From: JAIOTH01 sp964486685
Lineage (GTDB): Bacteria > Patescibacteriota > Patescibacteriia > UBA1558 > S5-K13
Length of the DNA: 64,000 nucleotides
Direction of reading: 5' to 3'
Assembly (NCBI GenBank): GCA_964486685.1
Contig: CAZAOE010000003.1
Coordinates: 1-64,000, forward strand
Shown here: positions 32,576-40,353 of the stretch, one piece after another
Numbering within the stretch: position 1 is the stretch's first letter
How the letters are laid out: each line of letters begins with the position of its first letter
Notes under the pieces: model-generated
The model's database searches: none
What the model saw: the letters and a program-made list of their open reading frames with translations, nothing else
What the model was told of the DNA's origin: nothing
Position numbers and translations under genes: made by a program

Positions 32576-32956
32576 ATGTCTGAACAAAAAACAAAAGTTC
32601 TAATTATAGAAGATGAGGAAATATTGGTTAATATGTATAAATCTAAATTTGAAAAAGAGGGCTTTGAGGTATGTCAAGCCCTCAATGGAAAAGATGGACT
32701 AGATCAAGTAAAAGAAAATAAACCAGATATAATATTATTAGATATTATTATGCCAGAAATGGACGGATTTATGGTTTTAAAAGATTTAAAATCCAATCCA
32801 GAAACTCAAAATATTCCAGTAATTATGTTAACTAATTTAGGTCAAGAAGAAGACATTGAAAAAGGCAAAGAATTAGGAGCCAAGGATTATTTGCTTAAGG
32901 TTGACTCAACCCCAAATCAAGTAGTGGAAAAAGTTAAAGAAATACTTAAAAAATAA
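32576..32956 (+). CDS. single-domain response regulator (CheY-like)
   Basis: 126-residue receiver domain without output domain. Acidic pocket residues Glu12-Asp13, phospho-acceptor Asp56 in LLDIIMPEMDGF, Thr86 (MLTN), and Lys108 (KDYLLK) are all in place. It probably relays a signal by protein-protein contact. No histidine kinase is encoded nearby, so its partner is elsewhere. The leader is 220 bases long and holds the inverted-repeat element at 32364-32523. ndk follows 23 bases after its stop. Confidence 0.92.
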   Translation: MSEQKTKVLIIEDEEILVNMYKSKFEKEGFEVCQALNGKDGLDQVKENKPDIILLDIIMPEMDGFMVLKDLKSNPETQNIPVIMLTNLGQEEDIEKGKELGAKDYLLKVDSTPNQVVEKVKEILKK

Positions 32957-32979
32957 ATTAATAATTAGTGATAAAAAAT

Positions 32980-33570
32980 ATGGAAAACCCCAAACAGGAA
33001 AAAACATTTTTAATGGTTAAGCCCGATGGAGTAATCAGGGGATTAACGGGCCAAATTATTGAAAGAATAGAACAAAGAGGACTAAAGATAGTTGCCTTAC
33101 AAATGTTTAGGCCTACATATGAACAAATGGATAATCATTATTCTAAAGACGAAAAGTGGATTGAAAGATTAGGTGAAAAAACTTTAGCTACTTATGAAAA
33201 ATATGGATATGATGCTGTTAAAGAAATAGGTACAAAAAACAAATTAGAAATAGGAAAAAAGGTTAGAAAATGGTTAATTGATTTTATGACCTCAGCCCCT
33301 TTAATCAAAATGGTGATTCAGGGAGTACATGCCGTAGATATGGTTCGAAAATTAGCTGGACCAACTATGCCTTCTATGGCTGAAATGGGAACTATTCGCG
33401 GAGATTTTTCCGTGGATTCTCCAGCAGCCGCCAATAAAGACCACCGGGCAGTCCGAAATATAATTCATGCTTCTGAAACTCCCGAAGAAGCCGAACACGA
33501 AATCAGTCATTGGTTTTCTCCGGAAGAAATACATGAATATAAAAGAAGTATAGACGGCATTGCTTTTTAA
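32980..33570 (+). CDS. ndk: nucleoside diphosphate kinase, enlarged form
   Basis: Transfers phosphate between nucleoside tri- and diphosphates. I use the ATG at 32980 (MENPKQEKTFLMVKPDG); a GTG four codons earlier is in frame but less likely. The N-terminal strand FLMVKPDGV, GTIRGDF, and the active His in RNIIHASET are conserved. The protein has about 196 residues instead of about 140. Extra sequence of roughly 45 residues (about 60-105, KWIERLGEKTLATYEKYG and onward) is inserted before the KVIQGVHAVD-like helix. Enlarged Ndk of this kind occurs in some archaea and CPR. A terminator follows. Confidence 0.92.
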   Translation: MENPKQEKTFLMVKPDGVIRGLTGQIIERIEQRGLKIVALQMFRPTYEQMDNHYSKDEKWIERLGEKTLATYEKYGYDAVKEIGTKNKLEIGKKVRKWLIDFMTSAPLIKMVIQGVHAVDMVRKLAGPTMPSMAEMGTIRGDFSVDSPAAANKDHRAVRNIIHASETPEEAEHEISHWFSPEEIHEYKRSIDGIAF

Positions 33571-33593
33571 AAAAATTAAATATAAATAAGCTA

Positions 33594-33618
33594 CCACCAG
33601 TTAAACGCTGGTGGTTTT
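33594..33618 (+). terminator. rho-independent terminator of ndk
   Basis: Stem CCACCAG/CTGGTGG (33594-33600, 33608-33614) followed by TTTTG. Confidence 0.8.
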
Positions 33619-33668
33619 GTTATTTGATTAGAATTATATTAATCAATATTTATAATATTCGTATTTCT

Positions 33669-33794
33669 GCGCCATTACAAAAATTTAGCTACAATTCGAA
33701 TGACAAGTAATAGAATTTCTATGAGAAATAAGAATGACGAATATTGAAATTCATTGCTCGGAATGATGAATTGTCTAAATTTTTGTACAGGCGC
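33669..33794. repeat. 126-bp long hairpin element in the ndk-6S RNA gap
   Basis: The gap from 33619 to the 6S promoter has no gene. Its left part holds arms GCGCCATTACAAAAATTTAG (33669-33688) and the near complement CTAAATTTTTGTACAGGCGC (33775-33794). Pairing continues inward through ACAATTC/GAATTGT and AATGACAAGTAAT/ATTGCTCGGAATG-like sequence, so almost the whole element can fold on itself. MITE-like. Confidence 0.6.
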
Positions 33795-33806
33795 GACTTT
33801 TTGGCT

Positions 33807-33830
33807 CCACCTTTTTCTAGAAAAAGGTGG
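33807..33830. repeat. 24-bp perfect palindrome
   Basis: CCACCTTTTTCT followed by its exact complement AGAAAAAGGTGG. The CACCTT/AAGGTG ends match the element family at 5385-5484, 48775-48871, 41799-41825 and 61438-61464. Confidence 0.8.
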
Positions 33831-33994
33831 AAAAAGAAAAAGAATATGCGAATACTTTATTAAAATATTAATACTTAACTATCTAACGAAACAATACTTA
33901 GTTAAAATCGTTATTACTTAGTTATTAATTTTAACTTCAAAACCAACCAAACTTGATACTTTTTTCTTATAAAAATAAACCCTCAGTGGGATTA

Positions 33995-34023
33995 TTGTTT
34001 TTGTAAAACAAAAGTGCTATAAT
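33995..34023 (+). promoter_or_regulatory. promoter of the 6S RNA candidate
   Basis: TTGTTT (33995-34000) and TATAAT (34018-34023), exactly 17 bases apart, with TG-extended -10 (GTGCTATAAT). Expected start near 34030. Confidence 0.8.
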
Positions 34024-34029
34024 ATAAAC

Positions 34030-34200
34030 ATGCCTAGAAAATCAGTATATGGAAGACTTTGATTTAACATTGGGAGTTCGGGTAATTTAAAACTGAGGTT
34101 TTAAATTCAGAACTTAACCCACTATTATGGTTTTTGAGGCTTCCAATATCCAACTGATATTTTAGGCATTTTCAAAACTGGGCTTTCCTGCCCGGTTTTC
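34030..34200 (+). ncRNA. ssrS: 6S RNA candidate
   Basis: No ORF. The 5' end ATGCCTAGAAAATCAGTAT-ATGGAAG (34030-34054) pairs with CTTCC-AATATCCAACTGATATTTTAGGCAT (34140-34169) as a closing stem. A large unpaired bubble follows on both sides (about 34055-34071 and 34121-34138). The apical arm pairs GGG-AGTTC and AATTTAAAAC with GTTTTAAATT, GAACT and CCC around a TGAG loop. Closing stem, central bubble and apical hairpin are the hallmark of 6S RNA, which mimics an open promoter to bind RNA polymerase holoenzyme. A terminator AACTGGGC/GCCCGGTT with T-rich tail is at 34176-34205. Confidence 0.78.
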
Positions 34201-34205
34201 TTTTA
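34176..34205 (+). terminator. terminator of the 6S RNA candidate
   Basis: AACTGGGC (34176-34183) pairs with GCCCGGTT (34190-34197) with one G-U pair, followed by TTCTTTT. Confidence 0.85.
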
Positions 34206-34211
34206 AACTAA

Positions 34212-34240
34212 TTTTAAATAAACATATTTTTTGCTATAAT
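34212..34240 (+). promoter_or_regulatory. promoter of the PfkB-family kinase gene
   Basis: TTTTAA (34212-34217) and TATAAT (34235-34240), 17 bases apart, extended -10 TTGCTATAAT. Confidence 0.6.
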
Positions 34241-34324
34241 AAAGCTAAGCAGAAAGTAAAAAAATAAGGTTTAAGGTGCTTTATGCTTTATGCTTTCTAC
34301 TTTTACCTTTTAACCATCCTTTTT

Positions 34325-35317
34325 ATGTTCAAAAAATTTGATATAGTCACAATCGGTGGAGCCACTCAAGACATTATTTATTACACTAAAGATGCTGAAA
34401 TTATTAATAATAAAAAAAACATCTTAAAACAAAAATTAATAGCTTTTGAATATGGAGCAAAAATAATCTCCGATAATGTTTATTTAACCTTTGGGGGCGG
34501 GGGAATGAATACTGCTATTAATTTTTCTACCTTAGGTTTAAAAACCGGAACTATATTAAATTTAGGACTAGATTGGATTGGAGAATTAATTATTAAAGAG
34601 TTAAAAAATAAAAAAATCATCACTAATTATATTAATTTAGACCAAAATCGCTATTCTGGTTTTTCTTTTATCTTAAGTTATAAAAATTATAATGACCGCA
34701 CCATTTTTGGACACCGCGGAGCTAATAAATTTCTAAAATTATCTAAAAATCAACTAAGTAAAATTAAAACTAAATGGATTTATATATCTTCTTTAAGCGG
34801 GGCTGATGCCTTAGTTAAAAAAAATTTACAAAACATATTTAGCTCTTTTAGAAAAATAAAGATTGCTTGGAATCCTGGCCACGCTCAATTAAATTATGGT
34901 TATAAATTTTTCCAAAAATATCTACCCCAAATTGAATGTTTTAATTTAAATAAAGATGAGGCCATAGAATTGGTATTATCAGCTGGTATCAAAACCACTA
35001 ATATGGAAAAACTTTTAAAAACCATCTACAGCTGGGGAGCAAAAATGGTTTTAATCACTAATGGACATAAAGGAGCTTATGTTTATAATGGTGCTAAAAT
35101 ATATTATAAAAACGCCCTAGGTCATAAAGGTATAAATATCACCGGAGCTGGAGATGCCTTTGGATCTAGTTTTATATCTGGACTAATGATTTATAAAAAA
35201 AACATAGAAAAATCCCTTAAATTGGCTACTTACCAAGCCGGAGCAGTAATTAAAGAAATGGGAGCCCAAAAAGGATTATTAAGTATTAATAAAATAAAAA
35301 CTAAATATAATTTATAA
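34325..35317 (+). CDS. PfkB/ribokinase-family carbohydrate kinase
   Basis: Phosphorylates a sugar or nucleoside with ATP. The start at 34325 (MFKKFDIVTIGGATQD) is preferred; the open frame 14 codons upstream is coded by dispersed GCTTTATGC repeats. The first signature is FGGGGMNTAINFSTLG (about 55-70). The C-terminal signature ITGAGDAFGSSFISGL carries the catalytic Asp in GAGD. About 330 residues, normal for the family. The exact substrate (ribose, fructose, adenosine or other) is not resolvable. It opens the run that leads to PduL and AckA, and a role in sugar catabolism fits. Confidence 0.9.
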   Translation: MFKKFDIVTIGGATQDIIYYTKDAEIINNKKNILKQKLIAFEYGAKIISDNVYLTFGGGGMNTAINFSTLGLKTGTILNLGLDWIGELIIKELKNKKIITNYINLDQNRYSGFSFILSYKNYNDRTIFGHRGANKFLKLSKNQLSKIKTKWIYISSLSGADALVKKNLQNIFSSFRKIKIAWNPGHAQLNYGYKFFQKYLPQIECFNLNKDEAIELVLSAGIKTTNMEKLLKTIYSWGAKMVLITNGHKGAYVYNGAKIYYKNALGHKGINITGAGDAFGSSFISGLMIYKKNIEKSLKLATYQAGAVIKEMGAQKGLLSINKIKTKYNL

Positions 35318-35396
35318 ATTACCCCGCACCAGAAAGCCCTCAGCTCCTGTTGGAGGAACTTCACAATTAATTTTAAAATTAAAACAATAAAATATT

Positions 35397-35966
35397 ATGC
35401 AAGCAGAAATAGAATACTCAAACCGACATATTCACATCAGCAAGGGCTTACTAGAAAAATTATTTGGCCCAGAATATCAATTATCTCTAGAAAAAAAACT
35501 TTCCCAAGCTGAAGATTTTTCTGCTCAAGAAACTCTAACCATAATTGGTCCTAAGGAAAAAATTGAAAATGTCCGAATAATTGGTCCTTGTCGAGAAAAA
35601 ACTCAAATTGAAGTTTTAAAATCTGATGCTTTTAAATTAGGAATAGATGTACCTATTAAAATCTCTGGGGATTTAGAAAACACTCCGGGAATTAAAATTA
35701 TAGGGCCCCTGGGCGAAGTTGATTTGGAAAATGGTCTAATAATAGCTAAAAGGCATTTACATATTGCCCCTGATGAAGCTAAAAAGCTAAAACTAAAACC
35801 AGGACAAAAAATAAAATTAAAAATTAAGGGAGAACGGGCCCTAATATTTGATGAAATTATTGTCAGAATTAAAGAGGGCTATACCACAAAAATTCATTTA
35901 GATATAGAAGAAGCCAATGCCGGGGATATTAAACAAAACGACCAAGGCGAGTTGTTAATAGATTAA
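35397..35966 (+). CDS. pduL: phosphate acyltransferase PduL type
   Basis: Converts acyl-CoA plus phosphate to acyl phosphate plus CoA, the role Pta plays elsewhere. 189 residues with both PduL domains. The conserved His motif SNRHIHIS is near the N-terminus (about 8-15). The second, AKRHLHIAPDEAKKL, is at about 116-130. NVRIIGPCREKTQIE is also typical. No N-terminal encapsulation peptide precedes the core, so it is not a microcompartment form. Acetate kinase lies next downstream; together they give ATP from acetyl-CoA. Confidence 0.95.
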   Translation: MQAEIEYSNRHIHISKGLLEKLFGPEYQLSLEKKLSQAEDFSAQETLTIIGPKEKIENVRIIGPCREKTQIEVLKSDAFKLGIDVPIKISGDLENTPGIKIIGPLGEVDLENGLIIAKRHLHIAPDEAKKLKLKPGQKIKLKIKGERALIFDEIIVRIKEGYTTKIHLDIEEANAGDIKQNDQGELLID

Positions 35967-35989
35967 TTGAATAATAGAATAATAGGTTA

Positions 35990-36130
35990 ATAGAAAATCA
36001 TCATTTTTATACTTATAAATAATAAAATTATTCGTACTATTGGTATCATTCGTATAATTTATTAGTATTATTAGTACCATTCGTACCTGCCTGCCGGCAG
36101 GCAGGTATTAGCATTATAATCATTAGTATT
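35990..36130. repeat. word-palindrome leader with a 22-bp GC-rich palindrome
   Basis: ATTCGTA, ATTGGTA, ATTAGTA and ATTAGCATT words lead up to the ackA start codon. The perfect palindrome ACCTGCCTGCC-GGCAGGCAGGT (36085-36106) is embedded in them. The same GC-rich palindrome is at 16360-16379 and, diverged and in frame, at 38628-38650. Confidence 0.7.
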
Positions 36131-37315
36131 ATGAGGAAGCAAAAATACATTTTAGTTTTGAACAGTGGAAGCACTTCTTTGAAGTTCAAAATTTTTAATT
36201 ACTATAGTTTAAAAGAAATTCATTGTGGAGCGATAGAAAAAATCGGATTAAAAAAATCAATTATACAATTTGATAACTCTAATATTAAAAATAGAAAAAC
36301 AATAATTAATCATTCTCAAGCCCTAAAAATAATCAATGATTTTATAAAAAACGAAACTAATATAAAAATATCTTTAATCTTGCACAGAATAGTTCATGGA
36401 GGTGTGGAATTTAATCAAGCCACAAAATTAGACCAAAAAACAATAAATAAAATAAGTAAATATAATAATTTGGCTCCCTTACATAATCCAGTAAATTTAA
36501 AAGTTGCCCAAGAGGCCTTAAAAATCTGGCCGAGGATAAAACAAATAGGAATGTTTGATACTATGTTTTTTAAAAATATTCCCCTCCCAGCATACCTTTA
36601 CCCGTTACCTCTAAAATATTTCCAAAAATATAATATTAGAAAATTTGGCTTTCATGGATTTTCCCACCAAAACATGTTGAAATGGTCTGCTAAAAATTTA
36701 AAAAAAAGAATAAATCAATGTAATTTGATAACCTGTCATCTAGGTGGGGGCTCTAGTATAGCTGTTATTAAAAATGGGGAACCCATAGAAATATCAATGG
36801 GCTTTAGTCCTTCGTCAGGGTTAATGATGATGAATAGAGCTGGCGACTTAGATCCAGCCATTATTTTCCATCTTTTAAAAAATGCTAAAATGTCCCTAAA
36901 TCAAATATATCAATTATTAAATTTTGAATCTGGGTTAAGGGGCATGACAAAAATTGGAGATTTGCGTGATATTATGATTTTAGCTGGATATAAAATAAAA
37001 AATTATTCATCACCACGCCTCGAAAAAGGTCTAGGGGGTAAATCAAACACAAAAGCAACCAAAGAGAACAAACAACTCGCAAAATTAGCTTTAGATTTGT
37101 TTATATACAAAATTCAAAGATATTTATCATCCTATATAACTTTATTACCAAAAATTGATGCCATTGTATTTAGTGGAGCAATAGGTGAAAGAAATGCGGA
37201 TATTAGAAACTTAATATTTAAAAACATATATTTTCCTAAAAAATACAAAAAAATTATAGTTAAATGTAATGAAGAAAAAATAATGGCTGAAATAATTAAA
37301 AAAATTAATTTATAA
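36131..37315 (+). CDS. ackA: acetate kinase
   Basis: Acetyl phosphate + ADP to acetate + ATP, the substrate-level phosphorylation step of fermentation. 394 residues. The N-terminal LVLNSGSTSLKFKIF is the ASKHA phosphate-1 motif. CHLGGGSSIAVI, FGFHGFSHQ and MGFSPSSGLMMMNRAGDLDP are AckA signatures, and VFSGAIGERNADIR closes the site. Between GDLRDIM and the LALDLF helix there is extra sequence, SSPRLEKGLGGKSNTKATKE, not present in typical AckA. Its SPRLEKG part matches a repeat-coded peptide in two other genes. Confidence 0.95.
   Translation: MRKQKYILVLNSGSTSLKFKIFNYYSLKEIHCGAIEKIGLKKSIIQFDNSNIKNRKTIINHSQALKIINDFIKNETNIKISLILHRIVHGGVEFNQATKLDQKTINKISKYNNLAPLHNPVNLKVAQEALKIWPRIKQIGMFDTMFFKNIPLPAYLYPLPLKYFQKYNIRKFGFHGFSHQNMLKWSAKNLKKRINQCNLITCHLGGGSSIAVIKNGEPIEISMGFSPSSGLMMMNRAGDLDPAIIFHLLKNAKMSLNQIYQLLNFESGLRGMTKIGDLRDIMILAGYKIKNYSSPRLEKGLGGKSNTKATKENKQLAKLALDLFIYKIQRYLSSYITLLPKIDAIVFSGAIGERNADIRNLIFKNIYFPKKYKKIIVKCNEEKIMAEIIKKINL
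37014..37042. repeat. degenerate CACCTT-family palindrome inside ackA
   Basis: CACCACGCCTCGAAAAAGG-TCTAGGGGG codes S-P-R-L-E-K-G-L-G-G-K-S, matching the S-P-H-L-K-K-G peptides coded at 41799-41825 and 61438-61464. This is a decayed copy of the same repeat. Confidence 0.55.
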
Positions 37316-37338
37316 CTTACGGCTTATAGCTTAAAAGC

Positions 37339-37800
37339 ATGAACAAAATTAAAAAAATAATATTTATATCTATCGTCGCGTTGCTTATCGCTAATACTAA
37401 TCTAATTATTGCCCAAGAATATACTGTTTATGAAGGCCCTTCTGATATTCAAGAAGAAATTGAAAGCGAAGGAAATTATCAACAAGATGAAGAAGGTAAT
37501 TATGAAATTCAATATATAGAAACTCGGGATGAATTAGAAGCGGGTCTTTTTGAAAAAATTGTCAATAGTGTTGAAAACAAAAACGGAGAAATAAAATATA
37601 ATTATTTAGATTATACTAGTTGGCATTTTTGGTTTTTAATAATTATTATATTATTAATTATATTTACAACTATTAAATTTTTAAAACAATTAAAAAAAAT
37701 AAACAAAAAAATCCAGAGACAAGATAATATTATTTCTGAACAAAAAAAACTTATAGAAACTAATGATGTTAAAGAAGGGGATGAGATTATTTATGAATAA
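37339..37800 (+). CDS. exported single-pass protein with C-terminal coiled coil
   Basis: 153 residues. A signal-like N-terminus (MNKIKKIIFISIVALLIANT, cleavage plausible near IIAQ-E) precedes an acidic, Glu/Tyr-rich outside domain (27-92). One membrane helix (about 95-114) and a short Lys/Glu-rich coiled coil inside follow. The family is not recognised. It overlaps the following 2-oxoacid oxidoreductase gene by 8 bases (ATGAATAA), so it is translationally coupled to it. Whether it anchors that enzyme to the membrane is speculation. Confidence 0.6.
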   Translation: MNKIKKIIFISIVALLIANTNLIIAQEYTVYEGPSDIQEEIESEGNYQQDEEGNYEIQYIETRDELEAGLFEKIVNSVENKNGEIKYNYLDYTSWHFWFLIIIILLIIFTTIKFLKQLKKINKKIQRQDNIISEQKKLIETNDVKEGDEIIYE

Positions 37801-38875
37801 AAATATGCCTAAAAAAACCTTAATTACTGGAAATGAAATAGTAGTTAAATCCGCTTTGGCTGCTGGGGCCAAGGCCTATTTTGGTTATCCGATTACTCCG
37901 GCCACAGAAATAATGACTGAGTGGGATAAAGAATATGAGCAAAGAAAAGACCTAATATTTTTACAAACCGAAGATGAAATGTCGGCTGGCTTTGCCATGA
38001 TTGGCTCGGTTTTAACTGGAATAAAAACTTTTACTGCCACCTCTGGACCAGGAAATATCTTAATGCAAGATGCTTTTGCAATGGCCGAAGCCATGCGTAT
38101 CCCCACAGTAGCAATTATTGGCCAAAGAGGAGGACCATCAACTGGCTCTGTTATTTATTCCCAACAAGAATTAACCTTAACGGCTTTTGGTGGTAATGGC
38201 GAGGGCTATCGCATAGTTTATTCACCTACTAATTTACAAGAGCTTTATGACCATATTATTAAGGCCTTTAATACTGCTTGGAAATATAAATTTCCGGTCT
38301 TTGTACTGACTGATGGCTATACTTTAAAAACTCGAGCTTTAGTAGAATTAACCAAACCAAAAAATATAGTTAAATCTTATCCTTTAGTTCTAAAATCTAA
38401 AATTAGAAATAATTCTAAAGAATCTAATTATCAAAATCTAAACAATACTTTTGCCACCGAAGAACAATGTTATCAAGCCAATATAAATCTATTAAATGCC
38501 TTTAATAAAATTAAGGATAAAATTACTGAATCAGAAATTTATTCTTTAAGCAAAAATCCTAAAACCTTAATAATTGCTCACGGCATCGTGGCTGCTTCTG
38601 TTAAACAAGCGATTAATGATTCTAAGAACCTTGCCTACCGGCAGGCAGGTAGAAAAGTTAAGCTCTTCCGACCAATTACTTTGAACCCTTTTCCAGATAA
38701 AAATTTAAAGAAAAATTTAAAGGGGATTAAAAAAATAATTATCGTTGAATCAGCTGCCAATCAATTATTAAAACTGGTTAAAGAAAATATTTATGGTGCT
38801 AAAATTCCCATCCAAACTTATTGCCGACCAGGATTAGGAATTAGTCCAGAGGAGATAATAAAATTAATAAAATAA
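37793..38875 (+). CDS. korA: 2-oxoacid:acceptor oxidoreductase, alpha subunit
   Basis: Catalytic alpha chain (pyrimidine-binding and domain II) of a ferredoxin-dependent 2-oxoacid oxidoreductase, about 360 residues. The start at 37793 (MNKNMPKKTLITGNE) overlaps the previous stop; MPKKT at 37805 is an alternative. GAKAYFGYPITPATEIMTEW and LQTEDEMSAGFAMIGSVLTG are the family's TPP-site strands, and TSGPGNILMQDAFAMAE follows. Residues coded by 38628-38650 (LAYRQAGRK) come from a palindromic repeat lodged in frame in the C-terminal domain. It pairs with the beta and gamma genes that follow at once. Confidence 0.92.
   Translation: MNKNMPKKTLITGNEIVVKSALAAGAKAYFGYPITPATEIMTEWDKEYEQRKDLIFLQTEDEMSAGFAMIGSVLTGIKTFTATSGPGNILMQDAFAMAEAMRIPTVAIIGQRGGPSTGSVIYSQQELTLTAFGGNGEGYRIVYSPTNLQELYDHIIKAFNTAWKYKFPVFVLTDGYTLKTRALVELTKPKNIVKSYPLVLKSKIRNNSKESNYQNLNNTFATEEQCYQANINLLNAFNKIKDKITESEIYSLSKNPKTLIIAHGIVAASVKQAINDSKNLAYRQAGRKVKLFRPITLNPFPDKNLKKNLKGIKKIIIVESAANQLLKLVKENIYGAKIPIQTYCRPGLGISPEEIIKLIK
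38628..38650. repeat. GCCTACCGGCAGGCAGGT palindrome inside korA
   Basis: ACCTTGCCTACCGGCAGGCA-GGT, a one- or two-base variant of the perfect palindromes at 16360-16379 and 36085-36106. It is read in frame as L-A-Y-R-Q-A-G-R. Confidence 0.8.
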
Positions 38876-38884
38876 GCTAACATA

Positions 38885-39649
38885 ATGCCAAATAAAAAAC
38901 AAAATAAAAATAACCCAAATCTTGCCTGGCCTCAATGCTGGAAACATTCTTCTAAGCCCCATAATTTCTGCCCGGGCTGTGGACACCCTATTATCTTAAA
39001 AATGCTCGGAGAAATAATTGACGAAATGAAAATTCAAAATAATACCTTGTTTGGGGTAGATATTGGTTGTTCGCTTTTGGCCTGGGACTTTTATAATATT
39101 GATACTGTGCAAACCCATCATGGCCGAACTGTTCCAGTCATTATCGGCGCAAAAAGAGCTCGCCCAAATGCTCTTTGTATTGCTTATGTTGGCGATGGCG
39201 GAGCTTATGCTATTGGAGCCCAACACTTGGTTAGTTCTCGGGTGCGCAATGAAAACATTACCACCATTGTGGTTAATAATGCCAATTATGGTATGACTGG
39301 CGGACAAGAGGCTCCCACATCTATTCCTGGCCAAATTACCACTACTTCCGTAAAAGGCGCTGATAAATTTTATTTAAAAGGACCAGAAATGGTTGCTCAA
39401 ATAAGCGAGACCCCAGCTTATATTGCTCGCGGAGCCGTGGATAATCCAATTCAATTAAAAATGTTTTTAAAAAGGGCCTTAGAATGGCAATTAGCTAACA
39501 AGGGCTTTTCTTTTGTAGAGGTTTTATCATTTTGTCCAACTAATTGGAAAACTGATGCCAAAGATACTTTAGCTTTCTTAAATAAATTAAAAAAGTTTTA
39601 TCCGCTTGGAGAAATAACCAATAAATCCAAAATCCTAAACTCCAAATAA
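38885..39649 (+). CDS. korB: 2-oxoacid:acceptor oxidoreductase, beta subunit (TPP-binding)
   Basis: 254 residues. Four N-terminal Cys/His positions (CWKH, FCPGCGH) match the [4Fe-4S] ligands of the beta chain, together with Cys in DIGCSLL. GDGGAYAIGAQHL and VVNNANYGMTGGQ form the TPP-Mg motif (GDG...NN). It begins nine bases after the alpha gene. With alpha and gamma it would oxidise pyruvate, 2-oxoglutarate or a branched 2-oxoacid to acyl-CoA, CO2 and reduced ferredoxin. The substrate is not settled by sequence alone. No separate delta ferredoxin gene is present here. Confidence 0.93.
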   Translation: MPNKKQNKNNPNLAWPQCWKHSSKPHNFCPGCGHPIILKMLGEIIDEMKIQNNTLFGVDIGCSLLAWDFYNIDTVQTHHGRTVPVIIGAKRARPNALCIAYVGDGGAYAIGAQHLVSSRVRNENITTIVVNNANYGMTGGQEAPTSIPGQITTTSVKGADKFYLKGPEMVAQISETPAYIARGAVDNPIQLKMFLKRALEWQLANKGFSFVEVLSFCPTNWKTDAKDTLAFLNKLKKFYPLGEITNKSKILNSK

Positions 39650-39662
39650 CCAATTAAATAAT

Positions 39663-40202
39663 ATGAAAAATAAGAATATCAAAATTCTAATAGCGGGCGA
39701 AGGCGGGCAGGGAGTGCAGACTATTAGCAAAATTTTAACCGAAGCTGCTTATCACAAAAATCTAGAAGTCAGTTTTGTTCCTAATTATGGAGTAGAGCAG
39801 CGAGGTGGGGTTTCTTTGGGCTATATTAAATTTGGAAAGGAAAAGATAAATTATCCTAAATTTATTACTGCCGACATAGCTGTATTTTTATCTGAAAGAG
39901 CGGTTAAAAGAGCCGAGGATTATATTAATCAAAAATCAATTGTAATTTGTAATCAAGACTTTATTAAAAAACCACCACCTAAAGCCCTAAATTATCCTTT
40001 TGACAGTTTAGCTAATAAAATAGGCAATAACCGAGTAATGAATATGATAGTACTTGGCGTTATAGCCAAGCACATAAAAAAAATAATCAGCCCTGAAGAT
40101 ATTAAAAAAGAAGTGAACAAAAAATTAGTTCATAAATACAAAAAGTACCCCGAGCTTAAAAAGATGAATATTGAGGCCTTAGAAGCTGGATATAAATTAT
40201 AA
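39663..40202 (+). CDS. 2-oxoacid:acceptor oxidoreductase, gamma subunit
   Basis: 179 residues, the CoA-binding gamma domain of the complex. The N-terminal ILIAGEGGQGVQTISKIL glycine motif and VPNYGVEQRGGVSLGYI are characteristic. KITADIAVFLSE-like and RVMNMIVLGVIAK segments follow the family order. It sits 13 bases after the beta gene, completing an alpha-beta-gamma set. Acyl-CoA from this enzyme is the natural substrate for PduL, 2 kb upstream, and its ferredoxin for the hydrogenase at 22-26 kb. Confidence 0.92.
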   Translation: MKNKNIKILIAGEGGQGVQTISKILTEAAYHKNLEVSFVPNYGVEQRGGVSLGYIKFGKEKINYPKFITADIAVFLSERAVKRAEDYINQKSIVICNQDFIKKPPPKALNYPFDSLANKIGNNRVMNMIVLGVIAKHIKKIISPEDIKKEVNKKLVHKYKKYPELKKMNIEALEAGYKL

Positions 40203-40353
40203 TAAATTTGTATTCAATTCACAATTTTCATTTGTCAATTTTCATTGAATAATCAATAAACAATTTAAAATTTACAATATCGTATTTAATTAAAATTGAT
40301 AATTGGTAATTTACTACGATTTAAAATAAATATAATTAATAATTACAAAAACT
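40203..40353. repeat. CAATT/AATTG word-palindrome leader
   Basis: ATTCAATTCACAATTTTCAT and TTGTCAATTTTCATTG on the left; TTAAAATTGATAATTGGTAA on the right. It precedes the gap start codon. Confidence 0.55.

Noticed and set aside
37763..37793. Longer N-terminus for the oxidoreductase alpha subunit
   Set aside because: It would overlap the upstream gene by 38 bases and adds MMLKKGMRLF, absent from the family; the start at 37793 or 37805 is better.
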